DNA of 13,897 nt. Origin: Actinomortierella ambigua (lineage: Eukaryota; Mortierellomycota; Mortierellomycetes; Mortierellales; Mortierellaceae). Made by a program: the position numbers and the translations under genes. The notes under the pieces were generated by a model, which made no database searches, was not told where the DNA came from, and saw only the letters and a list, made by a program, of their open reading frames with translations. Location of the stretch: contig JAAAJB010000652.1 of NCBI GenBank assembly GCA_016098155.1, forward strand, positions 1 through 13,897, in the 5' to 3' direction. Of the stretch, positions 1 to 8,695 are shown piece by piece. Numbering within the stretch: the stretch's first letter is position 1; every line of letters starts with the position of its first letter.

Positions 1-21
1 AATACGTGTAAAAGGAGAAAA

Positions 22-43
22 GCCCGGCGGGCTACCGCCGGGC
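22..43. repeat. perfect GC-rich inverted repeat (hairpin)
   Basis: A 9-bp stem GCCCGGCGG (22-30) and CCGCCGGGC (35-43) flanks a GCTA loop. It follows an A/G-rich stretch and stands alone in AT-richer surroundings. It could be part of a mobile-element end or a structured transcript; the sequence does not decide. The inverted repeat is certain; its function is unknown. Confidence 0.8.
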
Positions 44-64
44 GAAGCTTCTAGTAGGGATTTT

Positions 65-177
65 CAAGTCCGCACACTTGTCCACAAACCAGTTCGCACA
101 CTGGTCCACGAAACAGCACACACCTCTCCCCGCACCGGTCGTCGAAACAGCACACACCGGTTGGCCGAAACAGCATC
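65..177. repeat. degenerate 22-24-bp tandem repeats
   Basis: Two adjacent 24-bp units (65-88 and 89-112) differ at four positions. Each contains an inverted repeat, CAAGT/ACTTG in the first and CCAGT/ACTGG in the second. Two further units starting ACCGGT, with a shared CGAAACAGCA, follow at 134 and 156 with a 22-bp period. No credible protein is encoded. It may be satellite-like or the remnant of an element entering from the left. Confidence 0.65.
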
Positions 178-632
178 TCAACAAAGCAGTGCACGCTCGC
201 AACAACCAACCCAATGCGCCACTGTCGCTGCTTCTCATCAACATTCTCGCCCTCCTTTCTACCTCATCCGCATCCTTAGCTCAATCTCATCCCCAATCCC
301 TCTTCTCTCATTTCACCCCTCGAGTCCATCCTTGAACCAATGGAGAGAAATAAACATATTCCTGTCATAGTAAAATACGCGTATTCAGTCTCTACATGTG
401 CTCTCTTTTGATGTCTGGAAAAAAGACTATGGGCACAGAGGGCAATGGCAGAAACCTCCTGTCTAGGTTGCAAGATATTCCTATCCAGAATGATAATGGC
501 TACAGCAGCGGGTGTAATCCGAACGGTGGTCCTTTTATCCGTTGCTGTAGTTCCACATCATATGTACTCGTCTTGTAGCGCGCGCACTGTAGCATTCTGT
601 CTCATGGCCAAGGTCTGCAGACTCTTTACCAG

Positions 633-634
<2 letters not shown>
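178..634. other. non-coding stretch, no gene recognised
   Basis: Only short open frames are present, with no recognisable domain, no splice-supported continuation and no composition typical of the coding regions in this window. It is probably spacer beyond the 3' end of the minus-strand kinase gene. Confidence 0.5.
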
Positions 635-682
<48 letters not shown>

Positions 683-700
683 AAGAAAGAGAGAGAGGGA
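635..700. repeat. (GA)n microsatellite
   Basis: An almost pure GA dinucleotide run of about 65 bp with a few AAAG interruptions. It lies just beyond the likely poly(A) signal of the kinase-Sel1 gene. The Arg/Glu-rich and Ser/Leu-rich frames it creates on the two strands are artefacts. Confidence 0.95.
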
Positions 701-834
701 ATAGTTTAGAATTGATTTGGCTGCCTCCAACATAGAAGCATGTTGACGCTCGTCTCTCTCTCGCACAGGTGCTGCATAGCACAGGGTGATCAATATTCTC
801 CCAAGGTTGTCTTCCATGCTGCTGCCTACTAATA

Positions 835-840
835 TTTATT
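835..840 (-). terminator. candidate poly(A) signal AATAAA for kinase-Sel1 gene
   Basis: On the minus strand this is a canonical AATAAA, about 243 nt after the stop codon of the kinase-Sel1 gene. It is the first canonical hexamer I noticed downstream of that stop. Fungal 3' ends are often loosely specified, so the actual cleavage site is uncertain. Confidence 0.45.
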
Positions 841-1003
841 GTTAAGCTCTAAGAGTGGTACTAATCTCAATCAACATTTGCCAGCACCCCACGAGACCCC
901 TTATACTAACCAAAACGAGGGGGCGCTAGAGGAGCAAGCGCCTCCATTAGCGGCTACCATGATGAACAAGCCAAACGTCCTGACATTGCTTACTAGGAAG
1001 CTT

Positions 1004-1082
1004 CCGTCCAACCTTTTCCACTGGTCCAAGGTTGTATTGCGCCCTATGCATGCCCTTTGTCGACTGACGCGACATCGCTACG
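1004..1082 (-). pseudogene. decayed Sel1 repeat sequence beyond the stop codon
   Basis: On the minus strand, directly after the TAG stop, the frame continues as R-S-D-V-A-S-V-D-K-G-H-A, matching the second half of a Sel1 unit but lacking about seven residues (EWLTKAA). A CAG-to-TAG change and a one-base insertion follow. Then AQYNLGPVEKVGR appears in another frame, matching the start of the next unit (consensus AQYNLGLMYKDGR). The relic shows that the repeat array was once longer. After about 1004 the resemblance is lost. Confidence 0.75.
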
Positions 1083-4000
1083 CTAGATACCTCGCCAATG
1101 CCTGTGCGCCAGCAGAAGATTGAATTGCGCGTGTGCGCACCCTCGATCGGCCGCTTTGATCAACCACTCGAGTGCCGCGACATCGCTCTGTTCGACACCT
1201 CGACCGTCCTTGCGCATCATCCCGAGTTGAAATTGTGCCAGCGCGTCCTCTTGAGCAGCCGCTTTGCTGAGCCACTCGACTGCCAAAATATCGCTCTGCT
1301 CGACCCCTCGCCCGTCCCTGTACATGAGTCCAAGCTCGCATTGTGCCTGTGCGTACCCTTGATGGGCTGCTTTGGTGAACCACTCGAGTGCTGCAACATC
1401 GCTACGCCAGAAACCTCGACCGTCTTTGTACATCCGCCCAAGTTCGCATTGAGCCTGTGCGCCTCCTTGGGTAGCTGCTTTTGTGAACCACTTGATTGCT
1501 GCCATGTTGCTCTGCTCGACACCTCGCCCGCCCCTGTACATCAACCCGAGCTCGCATTGTGCTTGTGCGCTCCCCTGAGTAGCTGATTTGGTGAACAACT
1601 CGAATGCTGCAGCATCGCTTCGCCGGACACCTCGCCCATCCTTGTACATCCGTCCGAGCTCGCACTGTGCCTGTGCGCCCCCCTGAGCTGCTGCTTTAAT
1701 CAGCCACTCGAGTGCGGTGACATCGCTTCGCCGGACACCTCGCCCCTCCTTGTACATCAGTCCAAGATTGAACTGTGCCTGTGGGTCACCTTGCATGGCT
1801 GCCTTAGTGAAGCACTCCAGCGCCGCGATGTTACTCCGCTTGACACCTCGTCCGTCATTGTACATCAGCCCAAGATTGAATTGTGCGTGCGAGTTCCCTT
1901 GGTTGACTGCTTTGGCGAACCATTCGACTGCCTTGGAGTCACTCCGCTTGACACCACGCCCATCCTTGTACATCAGTCCTAGATCGCATTGTGCTTGTGC
2001 GTGCCCTTGGGTAGCTGCTTCGGTAAAGTACGCCACTGCCGAGACATCACTCTGCTCGACACCCCGTCCATCCTTGAACATCAGCCCAAGATTGAATTGT
2101 GCCTGTGGTTCACCTTGAGCTGCTGATTTGGTGAAGCACTCGACCGCCATAACATCGCTCTGTTCGACACTTCGCCCGTCCTTGTGCATCAATCCAAGTT
2201 CGCATCTTGCCTGTGCGTCCCCGTGACCGGCCGCTTTGGTGAACCACTTGACTGCCACGACATCGCTCTGCTCAACACCTCGCCCATCTTTGTGCATCAG
2301 TCCAAGCTGACACTGTGCATATGCGTGCCCTTGATCTGCCGCTTTGGAGAACCGCTCGAGTGCCATAGAATCGCTCTGCTTGACACCTCGTCCGTCTTTG
2401 TACATCCCTCCAAGCTCGCACTGCGCCTGTGCGTACCCTTGATCGGCGGCTTTGATGAACCAGTCGACTGCTGCTACATCGCTCTGCCGAACACCTCGTC
2501 CATCCATGTACATCCGTCCAAGCTCGCATTGTGCCTCTGCTCCCCCTTGAGTGGCTGCTTTGATGAACCACTCGAGCGCCTTGAGGTCGCTCTGCTCGAC
2601 ACCTCGTCCGTCCTTGTACATCAGTCCAAGTTCGCACCTTGCCTGTGGGTTCCCTCGAGCTGCTGCTTTGGTGAGCCACTCGACTGCTACCACATCACTC
2701 TGTTGTGCTCCTCGCCCATGCTTGTACATCAATCCAAGATCGCATTGTGCCGGTGGGTATCCTTGATTCGCTGCTTTGGTGATCCACTCGACCGCCGTAA
2801 CATCACTCTGCTGGACTCCTCTCCCGTCCTTGTACATCTGTCCAAGTTCACGCTGTGCCTGTGCGTCTCCTTGAGTAGCTGCTTTGGTGAGCCACTCGAG
2901 TGCTGCAGCATCGCTCTGCTCGATGCCTCGCCCTTCCTTGTACATCTGCCCTAGCTCGTGTTGTGCTTGAGAGTCCCCTTGAGCAGCTGCTTTGGTGAGC
3001 CACTGGAATGCCTTCAAGTCGCTTCGTCGGGTACCTTGACCGTCCCTGTACATCAATCCAAGTTCGCATTGAGCCTGTGCGTGCCCTTGATTGACTGCTT
3101 CGGTGAACCACTCCATCGCCACAATATCGCTCTGTAGAACACCCCGTCCATCCCTGTACATCAGTCCGAGATTGAACTGGGCCTGTGGTTCGCCTTGAAC
3201 AGCTGCTTTGGTGAAGTACTCGACTGCAGTAACATCGTTCTGCTCGACACCTCGCCCATCCTTGTACATCACTCCAAGCTCGCATTGTCCTTGTGCACCC
3301 CCTTGAACAGCTGCTTTGGTAAGCCACTTGAATGCATGGGAGCCGTTGCGACGGATGCCTCGCCCATCCTTTTGCGTCAATGCAAGCTCGTGCTGTGGCT
3401 GTGCATCCCCATGACTGACTGCTTCGGTGAGCACCTCGGATGTCGAAGCATCACTCCGCCAGCTATTTCGCCCGTCCTTGTGCATCCGTCCGAGACTATA
3501 GTGTGCTTGCGCGTCAACTTGGGTAGCTGCTTTGGTGAACCATTCGACTGCCATAACATCGCTCTGTTCGACCCCTCTCCCTTCTTTGAACATCCGTCCA
3601 AGTTCGCACTGTGCCTGTGGGTCATCTTGTGAAGCTGCCTTGGTGAACCACTCGACTGCTGCAACATCGCTCTGTTCGGCACTACGCCCGTCCTTGTACA
3701 TCAACCCAAGTTCGCATTGTGCCTGGGCGTACCCTTGAGTGGCTGCTTTGGTGAACCACTCAAGTGACGCAACATCGCTCTGCTCGACACCTCGTCCGTC
3801 CTTGTACAGAAGTCCGAGTTCGAATTGTGCCTGCGCGTACCCTTGATCGACTGCTTTGTTAAAGCAACCGAGTGCTGCGATATCGCTTCGCTTGACACCT
3901 CTTCCGTCCTTGTACATCAACCCAAGCTCGCACTGTGCCGGTGCGTACTTTTGATTCACTGCTTTGGTAAGCCATTCGAGTGCCGCAACTTCACTCCGCC

Positions 4001-5351
4001 GGACACCTCGTCCATCCCTGTATATCCGTCCAAGTTCGTATTGTGCCTGTGGGTCATCTTGAGCAGCTGCTTTGATAAAGCACCCGAGCGCCTTGAGATC
4101 ACTTTGCTCGACACCTCGACCGTCCATGTACATCCATCCAAGATTGTTGTGTGCTGGTGCATACCCTTGACTAGCGGCTTTGGTGAGCCACTCGAATGCC
4201 GCAACATCGTTCTGTTCGACACCACGACCGTCCTTGTACATCAATCCAAGATTGGCTTCTGCTTGTGCATCTCCTTGATCGGCTGCTTTGGTGAGCCACT
4301 CAACTGCCGCGACATCGCTCCGCTCGATACCTCTCCCGTCCTTATACATCATTCCAAGATTGAACTGTGCCTGTTGGTCACCTTGCGCTGCTGATTCGGC
4401 GAACCACTCGAGCGCCTTGATATCGCTCTGATCGACACCTCGCCCGTCCTTGAACATCAAGCCAAGCTCGCATTGTGCCTGTGCGTCCCCTTGATCAGCC
4501 GCTTTAGTAAGCCACTCGACTGCCTCAACATCGCTCCGCTCAACACCTCGCCCATGCTTGTACATCAGTCCAAGATTCCGTTGTGCCCTTTGATCGCCTT
4601 GAGCAGCTGCTTGGGTGAACCAGTAGGCCGCAGAAGAATCGCTCCGCTCGACCCCTCGCCCGCCCTGGTACATCAGTCCAAGTTCGCATTGTGCCTGTGC
4701 ATCGCCGCGACCAGCCGCTTTGGTTAGCCACTCGGCTGCCATGGCGTCGCTTTGCTCGACACCTCGCCCATCCTTGTACATTAGTCCCATAGTGGACTGA
4801 GCCGAGGCGCTCCCTTGATCGGCTGCTTTGGCGTACCATTTGACTGCTTCGGCGTTGTCCTCCTCGACACCTCGTCCACGTGAATACATTGATCCAAGGT
4901 TGTATTGTGCTGCTTCATGGCCTTGTTCGGCCGCTTTGGACATCCAACGATAGGCCTCGTCATCACTAGGAAGTACCCCTCTACCAAGGGAGTAACATAA
5001 TCCTAGCGTGTACTGAGCTTCGGCATGCCCTTGGTCGGCCGCCTTGCGATACCAGTTGATGGCCTCGTTGACATCTCCCTTGACTCCGCGACCAGAGGTA
5101 TACATCTCGCCAAGCCGACACTGCGCCTCTGCACTACCACTCTCGGCTATTCGCCGATACCATGATGCAGCCTTCTCATCACTCGCGTCGACACCAAGGC
5201 CATCTTTAAACATCTTGGCAACATGGAGTTGAGCCACAATGGATCCTTGAGATGCCGCCAGACGATACCACCAGAATGAGTCTTGGTCACTCTGCTCGAC
5301 GCCTAAGCCATGGTCGTAGATCCATCCGAGGAACAGCTGTGCATCAACACT
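1083..5351 (-). repeat. 108-bp tandem array encoding Sel1 repeats (39 whole + 1 partial)
   Basis: Every unit is exactly 36 codons, with the pattern AQ..LG.MY.DGRGV.QSD..A..W.TKAA.QG. Units 1-5 (nearest the kinase) are diverged; units 6-39 are much more alike. Units 18 and 19 have lost several consensus residues, and unit 40 is degenerate and ends at the stop. Variation concentrates at unit positions 1-2, 6-7, 10, 19-20, 23-24 and 34. The strict period also produces long antisense and frame-shifted open frames, which are by-products. Confidence 0.95.
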
Positions 5352-6490
5352 CCCTCGCTTGGCTGCCACGCTCAGATGGGTCACCACATCATCATCCGTC
5401 GATGGCAACCGACCAACGTGCTGTAGATCGGCGTGGTCAGGATTAGCCATCTCAGATAGCCCACATCCTTTGCCGTTGTGAAATGCCATGCCAAACGTCA
5501 AATCCGAATCAGTGATGCTGAGATCAACAAAGCTCATGTGATCATTGTCGGTACATGCGTCGTGCAGCTCTTCCGGTACCAGAACCACCTCGCTGGCGAC
5601 TGGTCGTTGGGCAGGATCTTGGTGCCAACAACGCTCCACCCACTTACGATACTTGGGTGGCGTGTCCGCTGGCAATGTCTCACGGGCACCGTTACTGACA
5701 GCCAGTGCAACCAGCGCGTCGTTCTCTTGATCTCTGAATGGTCGTGTGCAGTCAGCTGCCATCTCCCACATCACCACGCCAAGAGCATACACGTCCGACT
5801 TGGCCGAGTACTCTGGCTTGGCTGCATACAGGAGCTCTGGAGCAATCCATCGGAGCGTCCCCGCGAGCCCTCCTCCCTTGGACTGCTCAGCCATCGATGC
5901 TGCACTGGCCATCGATCGGACCTTGGCCAGTCCAAAGTCGGCCAGCTTGACCTCCATGTGCTTGGTCAGGAGCACATTCGCGCTCTTGAGGTCGCGATGC
6001 AGGACCTTTTCCTGGTGGATAAAGGCAAGTCCCCGAGCAATCTCCTGAGCGAGTCGCATCTTGGTCGACCAGTCATTGCCGAGTTCGCCCCTGGCAATGG
6101 CTCGAGAGAGACTGCCTTTCTCGGCCAGCTCCATGATAAGGTGAATTCGGCCGTCTTCTTCGTGGGTGCGGTAGAACTGGATGATGTGGCGGAAGCGGAG
6201 CGTCTGGAGGAGAGAAATCTCCTTCTGGATGGCATGTCGGTCAATGTCCGACTGGCCGAGGAAGAACGTCTTGGCCGCACATGGCTGATTTCCCCAGCGC
6301 GCCTCATGGACCGTACCAAAGGCGCCTGAGCCCAACGACTTTCCTAGGACAAATAGAGATTGCTACGAGAGAGAGAGGGGGGGTGTGGAGCCAATGTAAG
6401 AATTCACATGTTTGTGGTGGGAAATAGACTATTTTCGGCTGGGCTTGATAGCCTTACCACGAGAGATGACTTGGCGAGAAGTGATTCCAT
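1083..6490 (-). CDS. TKL-type protein kinase fused to a 39-unit Sel1 repeat array
   Basis: Two exons: 6490-6458 (11 codons) and 6362-1083, giving about 1770 residues. The kinase domain (about residues 17-274) is complete: Gly loop GSGAFGTV at 22-29, Lys42, helix-C Glu59, HRDLKSAN with Asp135, DFG with Asp153, APE at 185-187, and Arg264 near the end. GTLRWIAPE is typical of TKL kinases, so it should phosphorylate Ser/Thr. A linker of about 75 residues leads to 39 whole 36-residue Sel1 repeats from residue 349, plus a broken fortieth. Sel1/TPR-like repeats form a superhelical scaffold that binds proteins. No signal peptide or membrane segment is visible. Kinase-Sel1 fusions are expanded in Mucoromycota; their substrates are largely unknown. 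The start at 6490 is inferred from the splice model and a UTR-like upstream sequence. An in-frame ATG at 6670 has a better context (A at -3) and is the alternative. The stop is probably a recent nonsense change. Confidence 0.88.
6363..6457 (-). other. intron 1 of kinase-Sel1 gene (95 nt)
   Basis: The donor is GTG|GTAAGG. The acceptor is TCGTAG|CAATC after a long CT tract, with a TTACAT branch-like element about 32 nt upstream. Phase 0 splicing joins MESLLAKSSLV to QSLFVLGKSLGSGAFG and completes the kinase Gly-loop strand. The nearer AG at 6346-6347 would also join in frame if the donor were GTGGTA, but that donor is weaker. Confidence 0.7.
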
Positions 6491-7339
6491 TGAGCCGCGA
6501 GATGGACAAATGAAGCAATGAGGAAATGAACTGATGCTTGCGAGATGCAAGTGAGGGGCCAGGGGCGAGGGTACAGTGTGTGTGCATTGTTTGTTTGTTT
6601 GCTTCACGTCACTTGTGCTGCCGCAACGCGTGTTCTGCATGGCATTGGATAAGCATAGTTGTTCATCCACTGTTGATTCTAGGGATGGCTTTTTAAAACC
6701 GTTGTACTTCTCTCATCCAAAAATCTCGCCACAGAAGGTGCACAGCATGAACTTGTAAATAGATGCAAAACCATTGTGTCCTAGTATGATCCTTGGCGAC
6801 ATGAAGGCAGCGACCGTCAATTTTGTCTTTCCGTGGCACAAATAAAGATTGTTGCTGTGCCAATTTCTTACCTCCTAACTATGTCCCAGAAATGCCAGCA
6901 ATATGACCGGCGCCGCTATTCTAGGTGCCTTCGACATACTTCCCCCGTTTCATCTTGTCGATATAAGCATGACAAAGAGCGGTTTTGTTTATTTATGTTG
7001 TGAGAGAGACGGACAATCATGACTCGTGAAGCTAGTCGACTAGAATGTTATCCTGCTCAAATACGAGAACCTGCTGCCACCAACCGAAGCTGCTGTTCTA
7101 AAGTCCCGAGAGTACCTAGTAATTGAAAACGAAAAAAGAAGGGGTAGTGAACTGGAGGACAACAGGTGCAACCGCACAACTCCTAAATGCTATTACCCAA
7201 GCTCTCATCGAAACCTGAAGCCCCCTTTCGCCCAGCGGCAAAAAACAGCCGCACCCCAGAATACATGGTGGTGCCGAGGCCATCGAGGTTGTTTGCAGAC
7301 CACAGAACATATGGAAACAGCAGCCCCATCTAAAGTGGA
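6491..7339. promoter_or_regulatory. 5' flank of kinase-Sel1 gene
   Basis: Minus-strand sequence just before the ATG at 6490 is CT/CA-rich with a short (CAAA)n run, as in many fungal 5' leaders. A minus-strand frame is open from about 6711 through the ATG at 6670 into exon 1, so a longer N-terminus cannot be excluded. Further left-to-right there is a perfect palindrome CTAGTCGACTAG at 7032-7043 and an inverted pair GGCACA/TGTGCC around 6835-6862 that encloses an AATAAA. No independent gene is recognised. Confidence 0.45.
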
Positions 7340-7391
7340 GGTCATATGGAGACGAGTTGCCAGTGCTCGGGCCTGGCTCGCCTCATGGACC
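7340..7391 (+). repeat. conserved-ends repeat element, copy 1 (52 bp)
   Basis: Starts GGTCATATGGAGA and ends CTCATGGACC, followed by CAC. The two ends are imperfect inverted repeats of each other (CTC..AT..G.ACC). The 29-nt interior shows no similarity to the other copies. No function is recognised. Confidence 0.75.
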
Positions 7392-7437
7392 CACCTGCAA
7401 CACAACCATGGCAACAATAATGTCCATGTGTTCACAG

Positions 7438-7538
7438 CCTTCCTGCCCAGGAACTTCAGAAGCCTCGAGGGTTGAGGAAAGGTCGTATGGAGAGCCATGT
7501 ACGAACAACGCGCACCTGCCTAAGCAAACTCATGGACC
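7438..7538 (+). repeat. conserved-ends repeat element, copy 2, with conserved leader
   Basis: The element itself is 7481-7538 (58 bp): GGTCGTATGGAGA at the start, CTCATGGACC at the end, and a 35-nt unrelated interior. It is preceded by a leader (7438-7480) containing CCAGGAACTTCA and AGCCTCGAGGGT that recurs before copy 3. Copy 2 and copy 3 form a tandem pair with a 118-bp offset at the leader. Confidence 0.75.
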
Positions 7539-7555
7539 CACGGAGTCTAGGACTG

Positions 7556-7647
7556 CCTTCGTACCCAGGAACTTCAAAAGCCTCGAGGGTAGGAAAGGTC
7601 ATATGGAGGAGCTCAGATGCGTGGCATGTCTCGGCTTCTCATGGACC
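7556..7647 (+). repeat. conserved-ends repeat element, copy 3, with conserved leader
   Basis: Leader 7556-7596 nearly matches the leader of copy 2. The element is 7597-7647 (51 bp): GGTCATATGGAGG at the start, CTCATGGACC at the end, and a 28-nt interior unrelated to the others. The tail CCACGGAGTGTAG matches the tail of copy 2 (CCACGGAGTCTAG). Confidence 0.75.
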
Positions 7648-7850
7648 CACGGAGTGTAGACATATACCCTGAGGGTACCGGACACACCATAGACTGGGAA
7701 AGGAGTGGCGCTTCGAGGATGTAGGTCAAAACTGGAAGGGAGGTTTTTCATCTTCTGCAGCATGCACAGCACCTCCAGTGTAGCTGCCCTCTCCTTCGTA
7801 CCCACAAGACAGACAATGGTCACAGCTCCATGCTGACAAGGCAGCATGCA

Positions 7851-7902
7851 GGTCATATGGAGACAATTCATTCGACACCAGACATTTCGCGTCTCATGGA
7901 CC
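7851..7902 (+). repeat. conserved-ends repeat element, copy 4 (52 bp)
   Basis: Starts GGTCATATGGAGA and ends CTCATGGACC, with a 29-nt interior unrelated to copies 1-3. The long leader of copies 2 and 3 is absent, although CCTTCGTACCCA occurs about 60 bp upstream. Confidence 0.75.
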
Positions 7903-8667
7903 CACAGCTGAGCCACAGCTTACATCCTATATGAGCGCCGTACACTCGCCACACCTGTGAACCCCGAACACTACCCCATACCTTCAGGAATGTCTTCTTG
8001 CTTGTCCGTTTGTGGTGCAATGTACGTCACGTCGCTGGATGTTGCAATGGTGTGGAGTATGAGAGTAAAGGTGGGCAACAAAGGTAAAGGTGGGAGTGTA
8101 CCCAAAGAAATTCGCGTTTTTCCAGGAGCAGTCACATTTTTTCAGTACGGAGGTTGTTTCTTGTACGGTTCGAGGTACAGCTTTAAGGGACCACGACGGC
8201 ATGAGGGGCAGGGGTGGCGGTGTCAGGTGCCATGAGGCTGAGTGGATTGCCATGCGGCGGTTCAATTATCAATGTCCTTTTTACGATTCGCTTCTAATAT
8301 GAGGAGGCTCCTGCATTGCCTCCAACGAGTGGCACAGCAGGCCTCTGTTCGGTTAGCGGTGGCTAAACCAACGTGGAATAAAACAAACCAGTTATTATTT
8401 ATTTGGATGGATCCGTTTCTGGTGATCGCATCTACAACTAGTATGATGGTGTCCAGAGCCATGCTCAGCTGGGTCCATGCCCCTAGACCACGATTCTTAA
8501 TCCCAACATGTCCGCGGGTCATAGAGACGCTCGCTCCAGTAGCCTGGGAACGTCTTGCATTCAGCCAGGTTGATTGAAGGAGAGAGAAGAGTTGACATCA
8601 GGATGCAGAAAAGGATACCAACACTACGTACTGCAAGCACAGCAAAGGGAAGAAGGGGAAAGGAGAA
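7903..8667. other. intergenic, no gene recognised
   Basis: Only short uninformative open frames are seen. A direct repeat GTAAAGGTGGG occurs at 8065-8075 and 8084-8094. GGTCCATG (8472-8479) and GGTCATAGAGACG (8517-8529) resemble ends of the repeat element at 7340-7902 and may be a worn copy, but this is weak. Confidence 0.45.
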
Positions 8668-8695
8668 GGGGGTGGGTGGGTGGGTGGGGTTGGGG
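8668..8695 (+). other. strong G-quadruplex-forming motif
   Basis: Six consecutive G tracts (5, 3, 3, 3, 4 and 4 Gs) are separated by single T or TT loops. This matches the canonical G3+N1-7 pattern with the shortest, most stabilising loops. It lies about 660 bp upstream of the F-box start codon, on the sense strand. Confidence 0.85.

Noticed and set aside
445..782. Arg/Glu-rich and Ser/Leu-rich frames at the GA run
   Set aside because: Translation of a dinucleotide microsatellite.
2184..2954. Long plus-strand open frames across the Sel1 array (also 3825-4394, 3195-3632, 1098-1586)
   Set aside because: They lie antisense to the kinase-Sel1 gene and show the same 36-residue period; the 108-bp repeat keeps antisense frames open by chance. 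No start context, splicing or domain supports them.
5478..6329. 283-codon plus-strand frame opposite the kinase domain
   Set aside because: Antisense shadow of a fully conserved kinase domain; the translation has no recognisable motif.
7205..7659. Open frames on both strands through the repeated elements
   Set aside because: Frames shift between copies and stops fall inside them; the conserved parts are DNA-level ends, not a consistent protein.
7340..7902. CRISPR array reading of the elements with constant ends and variable cores
   Set aside because: Fungal nuclear context, irregular spacing (141, 116 and 254 bp between starts), imperfect repeats and no cas genes. Constant ends with variable cores is noted, but not CRISPR.
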